DNA from: an uncultured Bacilli bacterium
GTDB lineage: Bacteria; Bacillota_I; Bacilli_A; RFN20; CAG-826
DNA: 55,673 bases
NCBI GenBank assembly: GCA_944368975.1
Contig: CALVXI010000009.1
Coordinates: 1-55,673 of the forward strand
Direction of reading: 5' to 3'
The notes beneath the pieces are model-generated. The model was not told the origin of the DNA. It did no database searches and saw only the letters and a list, made by a program, of their open reading frames with translations. A program made the position numbers and the translations under genes. Within the stretch, counting starts at the first letter, position 1; every line of letters starts with the position of its first letter. Below are positions 25,374 to 34,333 of the stretch, piece after piece.

Positions 25374-26810
25374 TTATCTCCTACCACTTTTTAGCCACAT
25401 AACTTCTTTATTATTAATAATATTATTTATTGAATAAGTCGCTTTACAGTTATTACATCTATAATTAAATCCATCATAACTTATATTACTTTCTTTACAA
25501 ATAGGACATCTATCTTTAATTAGCTCTAAATCACAATCAAATAAAAGCATTAAACTATTAATAAAATTATTAATCTTTAGTTCATTATCTTTCTTATAAT
25601 AACTTAAATTAATAACATTTTTATATTCCCCAATTAAATTATTCATTGTAAAGATATATTCATTTATATAATTATCTTTATTATTAATTAATATATTATT
25701 AATCTCTTCATTATTTATATTATTTAAATAGAAACTAGTAAGAATATAACTATTAGATTTATAAGTATTATTAACTTTCGTATCACTTCTTATCGCTTTA
25801 TTAATTAATCTAGTTTCGATATTAAACGACAAATTATCTTTATTCATCGTAATAATAAATGAAAATAACTTCTTCTTAAAACTTAATTTATTAAAAGATA
25901 ATCTATTATTATCATCAAAATATAATACTTCTTTCTTATTAATACTAGTTTTCCCAATATTTAACTTAACTAACTTATTAATAAAACTAACTAAAACATA
26001 ATTATAATAATATATATCTAATTCTTTATAACTATCTAACTTAATTAAATCTAAATAAGATTCTTTATAAAATTTATAACAATAATTATATAGAGGATCA
26101 TGAAGAAGTATATTAGTAGGTAATATATTTTTATTATTTAATTTCTTACTAGTTACTTTATAAAAATTACTTCCTTTAAGATGTTTAACTTTCTTTATTA
26201 ATGATTTAGTTAATTTATATACTTTATTTTTATTTCCTTCTTCTTTAATAAATAAATCATTAATTGGATAATCATAATTATTAACTAAATCATTAATAAT
26301 AGAATTTCTTCCAAAATTAAATCCACTTATTTCATATATATCTTCAATAGAGTCAATTAAAGGAGTAATACTTAAACTTATTTCTATTATATTTATATCT
26401 AAATAATCTATTAATAAAGAGATAAATCTATTCTCATAAGTATCGATTGTATCGATATTTATTTCATTATATACATATTCAGGAGTTAATTTATTATCTT
26501 TATTTTTCCATAACTTTATATCTTTTAAGGTGTTTAAGAAACTAGATGTACTTAATGAACTACTAACTTCACTTCTAATTAAAGTTTCTTCTTTAATAGA
26601 TTTAATATGAGGTTTATAAATAATTGAGATAATTTTATTTATAACATCTTTATATTTATTTAATTCGTTCATCGTTTCTTCATAATCATATTTCTTAAAT
26701 AAACTAAATTTATCATCCATTAACGCATTATAAAAATCATTAAAACTATTATGTTTTTTAACATAATTATTTAATTTATTCGTTAATTCTTTTAAATACG
26801 TTAAATTCAT
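25374..26810 (-). CDS. DUF2357-like protein with C-terminal zinc ribbon, partner of the McrB-like ATPase
   Basis: A 478-residue lysine/asparagine-rich protein. IDTIDTYENRFISLLIDYL (about 112-131) resembles the ENRF motif of DUF2357/McrC-like partners, and TNILLHDPLYNYCYKFYK (about 235-252) resembles their downstream conserved segment. The C-terminus has four cysteines, CPIC and CNNC, forming a zinc ribbon. I see no clear PD-(D/E)XK nuclease motif. McrB-type ATPases are usually paired with such proteins, and here the McrB-like gene lies 11 bases upstream. The family call is from motif memory, not a search, and its biochemical role is unknown. Confidence 0.55.
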   Translation of the reverse strand: MNLTYLKELTNKLNNYVKKHNSFNDFYNALMDDKFSLFKKYDYEETMNELNKYKDVINKIISIIYKPHIKSIKEETLIRSEVSSSLSTSSFLNTLKDIKLWKNKDNKLTPEYVYNEINIDTIDTYENRFISLLIDYLDINIIEISLSITPLIDSIEDIYEISGFNFGRNSIINDLVNNYDYPINDLFIKEEGNKNKVYKLTKSLIKKVKHLKGSNFYKVTSKKLNNKNILPTNILLHDPLYNYCYKFYKESYLDLIKLDSYKELDIYYYNYVLVSFINKLVKLNIGKTSINKKEVLYFDDNNRLSFNKLSFKKKLFSFIITMNKDNLSFNIETRLINKAIRSDTKVNNTYKSNSYILTSFYLNNINNEEINNILINNKDNYINEYIFTMNNLIGEYKNVINLSYYKKDNELKINNFINSLMLLFDCDLELIKDRCPICKESNISYDGFNYRCNNCKATYSINNIINNKEVMWLKSGRR

Positions 26811-26821
26811 TTAATTAATCC

Positions 26822-28636
26822 TTATAATTTTCTTATTAACCTATTAATTTCTTTAAATGTTTCTTTAAAGGTATTTTCTCCATAAGTTTTATTAATTAAA
26901 ACTTTAAGTTTATTTAATCCATCTTTTATATAATCTTCAAATCTTCCTTCAAGTTTATTTATAACTTTACGAGAGAACATAAAATCAAGTGCTTCTATTT
27001 TATTACCTCCAGTGCTTATAAAAGTAGGAACAAAAGTTTCAAGTTGATGCATAATACGGTTACCAATCGTAATATCAAAATTTTCATAAGTAAAATTAAT
27101 TAAACTTCTAAATTTAAGATAATCTTCTTCATTTAATCTAAATTCTTTATTATTTATCGCTTCATTAAATAAATTTATTAATTTTGTATAACTTAAATTA
27201 ATATTATTTATTTCTTCATTTACCTCAAATGGAATATTTTGATCATCAAAACTAATAGTAATAGCTCTATCATAAACTTTATCAGTAATAGTAAATGTTG
27301 AATCATCTTTATTAGCAGTCGCAATAAACCAAGTATTATAAGGAATATTTAAAATACCATCTTCTAAATGATTTGGAGCAACAAAATCATATGGTAATTG
27401 CATTATCTTTAATTTCCATTTCTCGATTGGATATTCTAAAATTGAAAGAAAATCAGCAAAATAATATTCAACTCTACTTATATTAACTTCATCAAGAACC
27501 ATTATATTAACTTGATTAAGTTTATAAGTAGCATCATACATTCTTTTTAAAAATTCAGTTTCGTTATATGTTTTACTAAAATCATTATAAAAGCCAAGTA
27601 AACTAGTTTTATCTCTCCACGTTGCTTGAACTGCTTCAAAATAACTTTCTTCACCGATATATTCACTAAAATATCTTGCTAAAGAAGATTTACCAGTACC
27701 ACTAAGACCTTCTAAAATAATAAGACGAGAACTACTTAACGCACTAATAAAAGTTCTAATCGTTGTTATATCAAAATATAACTTCTCTTTTTTAGCTAAA
27801 TATAATCTAAAATTAGTCGCTAAATCTTTTAAAGTAATATTTTCATCATCAAAATCTTTTTCTCTATATGCTTCATTTATTATATCAATTGAACTAAGTC
27901 CTGGAAAAACGATTTCTTTATCTTTTAATACTTTTTCTTCGGTGTTATTATTTCCACTAACTCCACTAATAGCACTAATGGCACTATTTAAATTAGAACT
28001 AGTTTCTATATTACTTTCTCCAAAACTAGCTGCTAAATTACCTTGATCAGTTAATCTATCTTCTTCTTCTTTAATAGCTCTAGCTTCACTTTCTTCAACT
28101 TCTTTTGTTCTACTTCCAAAAAATCTAAATGGTTTATCAATATTTTTAAAATTAATAATAAGTAAACAAATCGCAAATATAAAACTACCTAATATAATAA
28201 ATAAAATTAACCCAATTAAAATACTTTCTCCTAGTAATATAAAATTATTTTTAATAATCTCACCAACATATGGGTACTGCGCACATAAACCAATTCCAAA
28301 ACAAAGAACTAAACAAATAATAAAAGTAATTAAATAAACAAGTAACCACTTTTTACTTAAAGCTTTCTCTTCATAATATTTAGCAAGTCTAATCTCATAA
28401 ATTAAAGAAGCACTAAATAAAAGAACATAAATTAAAAAACAAGCTAGTAATATATAAAAATTAATACTTCCATTTACTTTAATAAAATTAAAAGCATCTC
28501 CGATACTTGCTATTGGATTATCTTTAACAAATATTCCATTAGCATCAAGACACATCGCACTAAATAATACTAATACTAAATAGAAATAAATAATCCCAAT
28601 GGTAATTAAATTCTTTCTTGTAAAATGTGTTTTCAT
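26822..28636 (-). CDS. Membrane-anchored McrB-like AAA+ ATPase
   Basis: A 604-residue protein. Four N-terminal membrane helices lie at about 12-33, 55-80, 98-120 and 132-163. A charged linker (about 165-240) leads to a AAA+ domain with Walker A GLSGTGKS (310-317), Walker B VLDEVNISRVEYYFADFLS (LDE at 381-383) and sensor-1 FIATANKDDSTFTITDKVYDRA; the last two are characteristic of McrB-family NTPases. Classical McrB is soluble and drives restriction with McrC; a membrane-anchored copy beside a signal peptidase points to another job, such as powering export, assembly or disassembly. It is flanked by sipW-like (7-base gap) and DUF2357-like (11-base gap) genes. Confidence 0.8.
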   Translation of the reverse strand: MKTHFTRKNLITIGIIYFYLVLVLFSAMCLDANGIFVKDNPIASIGDAFNFIKVNGSINFYILLACFLIYVLLFSASLIYEIRLAKYYEEKALSKKWLLVYLITFIICLVLCFGIGLCAQYPYVGEIIKNNFILLGESILIGLILFIILGSFIFAICLLIINFKNIDKPFRFFGSRTKEVEESEARAIKEEEDRLTDQGNLAASFGESNIETSSNLNSAISAISGVSGNNNTEEKVLKDKEIVFPGLSSIDIINEAYREKDFDDENITLKDLATNFRLYLAKKEKLYFDITTIRTFISALSSSRLIILEGLSGTGKSSLARYFSEYIGEESYFEAVQATWRDKTSLLGFYNDFSKTYNETEFLKRMYDATYKLNQVNIMVLDEVNISRVEYYFADFLSILEYPIEKWKLKIMQLPYDFVAPNHLEDGILNIPYNTWFIATANKDDSTFTITDKVYDRAITISFDDQNIPFEVNEEINNINLSYTKLINLFNEAINNKEFRLNEEDYLKFRSLINFTYENFDITIGNRIMHQLETFVPTFISTGGNKIEALDFMFSRKVINKLEGRFEDYIKDGLNKLKVLINKTYGENTFKETFKEINRLIRKL

Positions 28637-28643
28637 AATTTAT

Positions 28644-29711
28644 TTACTCCTTTTTATCTTCTTTATCTTTCTTTTTAAAGATATTTTTTAATTTATTGAT
28701 GAAATTATCTTTATTATTTTCTTCTAATTCTTTATTTTCTAATTCGATCTTATTATTTAATTCCTTAACACTATTTATATATTCATCACTTACTTCTTTT
28801 ACCTCAATAAACTTACCCTTATAAAACGAATATTCTTTATTTTTATAATATAAATATTCTTTATAATCAGGAGTTATAACTTTATTTACTTCCATCTCTT
28901 CTAAATAATCAAAATTAATAATTTCATCTAAATAATTAATTCTTTCTAATAAACTTGTATCATATTTACTTTTATAATAATCAAACATAAGTAAACAATA
29001 AACAATTGATAAAATCGTAATTATTCCACTATTTGATTGTAAAAAGATAATAAATACTCCAATTAAAGGAACTCTACTTCCATTATAATAACCAATAACA
29101 TTACTAAAATCTAAATTCCCTTCATATAATCTATTAGTATCACTTATATTATTAGAGTCTCCTCTAGTAACTAATGTTTTATCTTCATTTATTTCAATAA
29201 TTCTATGAACATAAATTACATCATCTTCACCATAAAAGGCTATTACATCATATAATTTAACTTCATCTATACTTTCATATTTACTTATCCCAATAATATC
29301 ATAAGTATCAAATTGATTATTTAAATTATTCGTTACTAAATAAGTATTACTACTATTTTTTTCACTCATTGATCCACTACTTATTACAACTAGTCCTGAA
29401 TCTCCAAAAATTAAATTATTATTAAAAAATCTAGAATATAAAGAAAAACCAAAAAAACCGACTACTAAAACTAAAGATAAATAACCAATAGTTTTACTAA
29501 TAACCCTTCTAATCTTCACTTTTTTTTCGTTTTTCTTATCATTTAACTTATTTTCTTTATTATGTTCAATAATCTCTAAATCACTAGTTCCATCCTTAAT
29601 TTCTTTAATATTATTTAAATAATAATTACGAAATAAGTAAGTAAAAACTAAACAAAAACTAACTAAACAAACTATCGTAATAACTAGTGATAAAATCTCA
29701 ATACTACTCAT
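28644..29711 (-). CDS. SipW/ER-type signal peptidase I
   Basis: A 355-residue peptidase, longer than SipW (about 190). An extra N-terminal helix (5-28) and a charged linker precede a second helix (72-96). The catalytic region follows: SSGSMS with Ser114, then IYVHRIIEIN with His169, and TRGDSN (183-187). A His in place of the Lys general base is the mark of ER/archaeal/SipW-type enzymes rather than LepB type. A later membrane segment (about 215-240) and a highly charged C-terminal tail follow. SipW processes TasA and TapA in Bacillus. Its start overlaps the last array gene by 4 bases (ATGA), so it is translated with its presumed substrates. Confidence 0.88.
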   Translation of the reverse strand: MSSIEILSLVITIVCLVSFCLVFTYLFRNYYLNNIKEIKDGTSDLEIIEHNKENKLNDKKNEKKVKIRRVISKTIGYLSLVLVVGFFGFSLYSRFFNNNLIFGDSGLVVISSGSMSEKNSSNTYLVTNNLNNQFDTYDIIGISKYESIDEVKLYDVIAFYGEDDVIYVHRIIEINEDKTLVTRGDSNNISDTNRLYEGNLDFSNVIGYYNGSRVPLIGVFIIFLQSNSGIITILSIVYCLLMFDYYKSKYDTSLLERINYLDEIINFDYLEEMEVNKVITPDYKEYLYYKNKEYSFYKGKFIEVKEVSDEYINSVKELNNKIELENKELEENNKDNFINKLKNIFKKKDKEDKKE

Positions 29712-30409
29712 ATATTCGCCTCTATAAAACTAGGAGTTATAGTTATTACTATATCTTTTAAGTTTTTTGCTTTATTAATAAAATCATTTAAGTAATTCCC
29801 GATATTAACATCACTTGAATAAGCTGGATTTTGATTTTTAAATTTCTCTCCCCATTTAAAATTATAAGTAGTTTCTATTCTTACTTTCTTATAACCACTT
29901 TCATAAGTTAATTTAGTCGTTATATTAGTCGTATTACTTATAACAAAATTATCACTACTTTCACTAGGTAAAATAAATTCATAATCTTTTAAACAACTAC
30001 TATCAATAAATTTCTTATTATCATCTGTGCTTACTAAACTATTATAACTATTAATACTATCATCATTTATATCAATATTAACTTTAAAATTACCTTTATT
30101 AATAACTCTACTAGGACTTTCAAGTGTATAAACTATCTTAAAAGATAAATCTTCATAAGTAGCACTATTATTAGTTATATTTCCATTACCATTTTCTAAA
30201 TTATCAAAACTAATATTATAATCACATTCATTATCTATTATATTAGCAATAATCGTTTTATCTATAACAGTACCAATATTAGCAGTAACACTATTAGAAT
30301 CATCTTTAACACTACCATCAAGAATAAACGAAGAAAAACCAACCGTTATTAAACTAATAACAGCTAAACTTAATATACTATATAAAATAAAATTCTTTCT
30401 TTTCTTCAT
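29708..30409 (-). CDS. Array secreted protein 6 (GFSSF signal, WGxxF family)
   Basis: A 233-residue member of the tandem family. Signal: FILYSILSLAVISLITVGFSSFILDGS. The conserved C-terminal motif reads YNFKWGEKFKNQNPAYSSD, and the end is DIVITITPSF, matching the final strand of the others. Two cysteines (NECDYNISF and SSCLKDYEF) could form a disulfide and are shared in position with copy 5 but not with copies 1-4. It is the most diverged copy and overlaps the signal peptidase gene. Confidence 0.75.
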   Translation of the reverse strand: MKKRKNFILYSILSLAVISLITVGFSSFILDGSVKDDSNSVTANIGTVIDKTIIANIIDNECDYNISFDNLENGNGNITNNSATYEDLSFKIVYTLESPSRVINKGNFKVNIDINDDSINSYNSLVSTDDNKKFIDSSCLKDYEFILPSESSDNFVISNTTNITTKLTYESGYKKVRIETTYNFKWGEKFKNQNPAYSSDVNIGNYLNDFINKAKNLKDIVITITPSFIEANI

Positions 30410-30411
30410 AA

Positions 30412-31098
30412 TTAGACACTTAATTTAGGAGTAATCTTTAAATTAATTTGTTCATTAGTTACGTTACTATATGCAGTTTTAAAATTATTTAATTTAGTAG
30501 CTACATCTTTTACTTCACTTTTACAAGGATTAACATTACCAAATACACTTCCCCAACTAAAAGCAAAATTAGCGACTACTTCAGCATTTTTAAATTCATT
30601 ACTATAAGTAACTTTTAACTTAACAGCAGTATTTTCCGTAATAGTATTATCAGTAACATTATCATTAGGCATAACATAAGTAAAATTAGTCAAACAAGCA
30701 CAATTTATATAATCATTAGGATTAGTTCCTAAAGCACTAATAAAATTAGAAGTATTAGAATAAGTAAAATCTAAATTAATACCAGCTAAACTATTTGCAC
30801 TAGTTAAAGTAAAAGTAACTCCATAATTTAAATCTTCTACTTTACCATCTCCATTAGTAATCTCGTTAGTACATAAACTTTTTTCTAAAGCATCAAAACT
30901 AACACTTACATCACTACTAGTAATATTAGCACTAATTGTATTATCTATTACTTCTCCGAAAGTAATATTAAAATTCCCTGTTGTATCACCTTTTGAATTA
31001 TTAATAATCCAACTAGAAAAACCAACACTAACTACACTTATTAAACTTAAACTAATTAAGGTATATAAAATATATTTATTCTTCTTATTCTTTAACAT
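30412..31098 (-). CDS. Array secreted protein 5 (GFSSW signal, WGxxF family)
   Basis: A 228-residue family member. Signal: KYILYTLISLSLISVVSVGFSSWIINNS. The motif FAFSWGSVFGNVNPCKSEV is the family's WGxxF...P block, and the C-terminus ends INLKITPKLSV. It has several cysteines (LCTNEI, NCACLTNF, NPCKSEV), suggesting disulfides outside the cell, shared in part with copy 6. The coding ends 2 bases before copy 6. Structural role (fibre or pilin subunit) is inferred from the SipW pairing only. Confidence 0.75.
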   Translation of the reverse strand: MLKNKKNKYILYTLISLSLISVVSVGFSSWIINNSKGDTTGNFNITFGEVIDNTISANITSSDVSVSFDALEKSLCTNEITNGDGKVEDLNYGVTFTLTSANSLAGINLDFTYSNTSNFISALGTNPNDYINCACLTNFTYVMPNDNVTDNTITENTAVKLKVTYSNEFKNAEVVANFAFSWGSVFGNVNPCKSEVKDVATKLNNFKTAYSNVTNEQINLKITPKLSV

Positions 31099-31107
31099 AA
31101 TTTCTCC

Positions 31108-31866
31108 TTAATTACTACTATTACTAACTAAACTAACCATAATATTTAAAGTTTGCCCATCTAATTTTCTATAAAAAGTTTTTAATTCATTTTTAGCTTC
31201 ATTAATAATTTTTAAATAAGTATTTAAATTATTATCATTTCTATTATTTAAATATGTCTTTTTAGCTTCTTCTATCTTATTATTATAGAAAGTTTCAGGA
31301 TTCTCATAATTAAAATAACTCCCATATTCAAGTGAAAACCCTTCTAAACTTAGATTAAATTTAGAATATCCACTTACATTAAATGTATTATCTAAAGTTA
31401 ATTCACTAACACTAACTTCCTTATCACTAACTTCAAAATAAGTATATTCTTCACCATTAGTTCTACCAAATGAATCAGTATCAGTAGTTTTTATTTCAAC
31501 TTTATTAAGATCTGTACCACTAGGATTATTTACATCACTTAAAGCATTAACACTAATACTTAATTTACTATTACTAATTTCAGTATTAATATCATCTGAA
31601 TAAATAATAGATCCACTTAAAGGAACTTTTAAATTTTCTATATTCCCAGTATCTCCATCACTACTAATACTTTCTACACTAGTATTAACATCAAGAATTG
31701 CAGTAGCATTCCATGCTTCACTAATATTAATATTTGCACTAAAATTACTTTCTTTCTTCTCAATTGAAAGAATCCATGATGAAAATCCAACACTACCTAC
31801 ACTAATAAGTAGTGTTGAGATAATAAAATAAAGTACTATTTTCTTTTTCTTAAATTTTTTCATCAT
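31108..31866 (-). CDS. Array secreted protein 4 (GFSSW signal, WGxxF family)
   Basis: A 252-residue family member, starting MMKKFKKKKIVLYF; either of the two adjacent ATGs could serve (AAAGGAT site). Signal end: SVGSVGFSSWILSIEKK. The family block here is degenerate: LEGFSLEYGSYFNYENPETFYNNK, with Tyr in place of the Trp of WGxxF. A helical stretch (IEEAKKTYLNNRND, ELKTFYRKL) follows, then the end strand LNIMVSLVSNSSN. No cysteines. It lies 11 bases after copy 3. Confidence 0.75.
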   Translation of the reverse strand: MMKKFKKKKIVLYFIISTLLISVGSVGFSSWILSIEKKESNFSANINISEAWNATAILDVNTSVESISSDGDTGNIENLKVPLSGSIIYSDDINTEISNSKLSISVNALSDVNNPSGTDLNKVEIKTTDTDSFGRTNGEEYTYFEVSDKEVSVSELTLDNTFNVSGYSKFNLSLEGFSLEYGSYFNYENPETFYNNKIEEAKKTYLNNRNDNNLNTYLKIINEAKNELKTFYRKLDGQTLNIMVSLVSNSSN

Positions 31867-31877
31867 TTATCCTTTAT

Positions 31878-32663
31878 TTATACGCTTTTAGTTAAAGTAA
31901 CTGTTACATTTATTTTTTTAGGAGAAGTTTCACTATAAAATGCTTCGTGCATTGCATTTAATTCAATATTAGCTTCATTCATGATATTTAATTTTTCTTT
32001 TAATTTAGCATCTTCACTAGTTTTACTAACACTATCTATTGCATTTTGATAAAACTCTACTGGACTAGTAATTTTTTCGCTTCCACTGATTTGAAATAAA
32101 CTACCCCATTTAAAGGAAATCTTATTACCTCTTAATTTATAAATGTTATAACCACTAACACTAGTGTCTAATTCAAAATAATTTTCATCACTTAATTTAA
32201 TTTTACTAACTACTGGTTCAATATAGGTATAAGTAGTAACTCTATTTAAGATATTAGTACCTGTTCCTTGAAAACTATAAGTAGGTAAATTCCCATTATC
32301 TAACTTATAAGTAAAACTAACACTATCATAATTAGTAAATGTATTAGTACTAGGTAAAACTACTTGGAAACTATTAAATTCAATATCAAAATCATTCTCT
32401 AGATCATCACTTTGACTAAATTTAATACCATCAGCAGTATTATCTACCATAGTTTCAACTATATTTATAACTTCATCACTTTTTTCACTTACATTTAAAT
32501 AAGCAGTTTGATTTTCACTAGTATCTACATTAACTCCAATACCTTCAGCTTTATCCTCAGTTTGAATAATACCAGTAATCCAAGTTGAAAAACCGATAGT
32601 TCCTACACTAACTAAAGTTAAACTAATAATTGTAGTTAATATAACTTTATGCTTTTTAATCAT
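31878..32663 (-). CDS. Array secreted protein 3 (GFSTW signal, WGxxF family)
   Basis: A 261-residue member. Signal: KVILTTIISLTLVSVGTIGFSTWITG, then acidic mature sequence. Family block: NKISFKWGSLFQISGSEKI, then SPVEFYQNAI. The C-terminal helix NIELNAMHEAFYS and final strand KINVTVTLTKSV align with copies 1 and 2. No cysteines. It is in the same tight tandem run. The mature part has a central immunoglobulin-like beta pattern (SVSFTYKLDNG..., TTYTYIEPVVSKI). Confidence 0.75.
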   Translation of the reverse strand: MIKKHKVILTTIISLTLVSVGTIGFSTWITGIIQTEDKAEGIGVNVDTSENQTAYLNVSEKSDEVINIVETMVDNTADGIKFSQSDDLENDFDIEFNSFQVVLPSTNTFTNYDSVSFTYKLDNGNLPTYSFQGTGTNILNRVTTYTYIEPVVSKIKLSDENYFELDTSVSGYNIYKLRGNKISFKWGSLFQISGSEKITSPVEFYQNAIDSVSKTSEDAKLKEKLNIMNEANIELNAMHEAFYSETSPKKINVTVTLTKSV

Positions 32664-32684
32664 ATAAACTAATTATTATAAAGT

Positions 32685-33440
32685 TTAATCTTCAACAACA
32701 CTTACTTTTACAACTATATTTTTACCAGCAAAAGCTTTATTCATATTTGTTAATTCAGTACCAATATTTGTTGATGCTACCATTAAATTTTCAATATTAC
32801 TTTCACCTTTAAAAGTTGTATTGTAATAACTTACTGGAGTATTTGTAGTAACTTCTTCAGTGTTTCCAAAGAAACTTCCCCAAGTAAATGAAACTTTTTT
32901 ATTTGTTAAAGTATAGGTTGTATATAAACCATCATCACTTGTACTACTAGTAAAGTCAGTAGCTAAAGTTAAATCAACATCAAGATTTAAATATGTGTAG
33001 CTTTCTCCTGTTCTTTTATTAATTTTATCAGCTTCTTCATCAGTAACTGTAATAAAAAAATTATCTCCATCCTCAGTAGATAAACTTACATTAATTGCTG
33101 TAGGAGCAGTAACCCCATTACCAACAATTAATTTCATATCAGTAAAACTAAAACTTAAAGCATCTGGATTAGCAGTAATACTTCCTTCCCCAGTACCAAT
33201 AATATCTGTACCTTGTTTTGGATGTTCAGCTTTTTCAGCTAAAGTGACTTTTGTATTCTCAGCAACACTAGCAGTTAAATAAATTGATTTATTTTTAACG
33301 TCATCTACTTCAGCGGTGATTGTTGTTTCAGTACTCTTTTTCTCAACACCAACAATCCAACTAGAAAAACCAATTGCACTAACACTAACAATAGCTAAAG
33401 CACTAATTGCACCAATAATAATTTTCTTATTCTTTTTCAT
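32685..33440 (-). CDS. Array secreted protein 2 (GFSSW signal, WGxxF family)
   Basis: A 251-residue member. Signal: KIIIGAISALAIVSVSAIGFSSWIVG. The family block is KKVSFTWGSFFGNTEEV then TPVSYYNTTF. C-terminal ELTNMNKAFAGKNIVVKVSVV aligns with ELKAMHDAFM of copy 1 and ELNAMHEAFY of copy 3. The middle contains a ADKINKRTGESYTYLNLD segment shared with copy 1 (LINKRDLGEAQNYTYINLD), so copies 1-2 are the closest pair. No cysteines. Confidence 0.78.
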   Translation of the reverse strand: MKKNKKIIIGAISALAIVSVSAIGFSSWIVGVEKKSTETTITAEVDDVKNKSIYLTASVAENTKVTLAEKAEHPKQGTDIIGTGEGSITANPDALSFSFTDMKLIVGNGVTAPTAINVSLSTEDGDNFFITVTDEEADKINKRTGESYTYLNLDVDLTLATDFTSSTSDDGLYTTYTLTNKKVSFTWGSFFGNTEEVTTNTPVSYYNTTFKGESNIENLMVASTNIGTELTNMNKAFAGKNIVVKVSVVED

Positions 33441-33459
33441 ATAATTTATCCTTTATTTA

Positions 33460-34254
33460 TTAAGCACCTATAGTAGCACCAGTATTAACTCCTAAATATA
33501 AAACAATAGTACCAGCTGTATCATGATTTTCACCAGTCATGAAAGCATCATGCATTGCTTTTAATTCACTTTCAATATTAGCTGCATCAATACTACTTGC
33601 ACCAGCTTCAAATGTTTCATTATAGTAAGTTGCAGGTGATTCACCGCCAAAGAAAGTACCCCAACTAAATGTGTATTTAACATCAGTCCAAGTTAAAACA
33701 TTTAAATTACCTTCTTTTGTTGGAGAAGCAGCACTAGCATTAAATCCAGTAAAATCAGCATCTAAATTAATATATGTATAATTTTGTGCTTCACCTAAAT
33801 CTCTTTTATTAATTAAATCAGCTGTATCAGTAACATTATTACTTGCATTTTGACCAATATCACCTTCTTCACCTAAATCTTCTAATGTAGCAAATTTAAT
33901 TGTTAAATTCTTAACTTCATGGCCTTCTTCTAACCAATTATCACCATATTTTAAAGTAATTGAACTAAAAGTAATTTCTAAATCACCAGTAGGATTATCT
34001 TCTTTAACAACACCAGTAGAAACTTCAGTAGTTTCTGCTAACTTAATAGCTGAATCACCTAAAGTAGCAATTAACTCAACTGATTCATTAGTTGCAGTTT
34101 CAACAGTAACATTAGCACTTACATCATCATTAGCATTTTGAACACCAATAATCCAAGTAGCAAAACCTGTTGTTAATAAAGCAATTGCACCAAAGGCTAA
34201 TACACCATTAACTACCCATTTTCTCTTGCTACTAGAAACAAGTTTCTTTTTCAT
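33460..34254 (-). CDS. Array secreted protein 1 (GFATW signal, WGxxF family), first gene of the operon
   Basis: A 264-residue member. I start it at the ATG at 34254, with GGAGG 8 bases upstream; a TTG-led frame to 34269 would include the ribosome-binding site itself. Signal: RKWVVNGVLAFGAIALLTTGFATWIIG. Family block: KYTFSWGTFFGGESPATYYNETF. End: TIVLYLGVNTG. It is the head of the 17-gene array, whose upstream gap is only about 80 bases after the frameshifted membrane-protein gene. I could not pick a convincing promoter in the AT-rich gap (34255-34333). Confidence 0.78.
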   Translation of the reverse strand: MKKKLVSSSKRKWVVNGVLAFGAIALLTTGFATWIIGVQNANDDVSANVTVETATNESVELIATLGDSAIKLAETTEVSTGVVKEDNPTGDLEITFSSITLKYGDNWLEEGHEVKNLTIKFATLEDLGEEGDIGQNASNNVTDTADLINKRDLGEAQNYTYINLDADFTGFNASAASPTKEGNLNVLTWTDVKYTFSWGTFFGGESPATYYNETFEAGASSIDAANIESELKAMHDAFMTGENHDTAGTIVLYLGVNTGATIGA

Positions 34255-34333
34255 ATAATTATCCTCCAAAATTATGAAAATATTTAAAAAAATTGTTTAA
34301 AAAATTAAATTACAAATAAAAAAATAACGCTTA

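Noticed and set aside
25374-28636. A McrBC restriction system
   Set aside because: Membrane anchoring, absence of a visible nuclease motif and operon context argue against simple restriction, though defence is not excluded.
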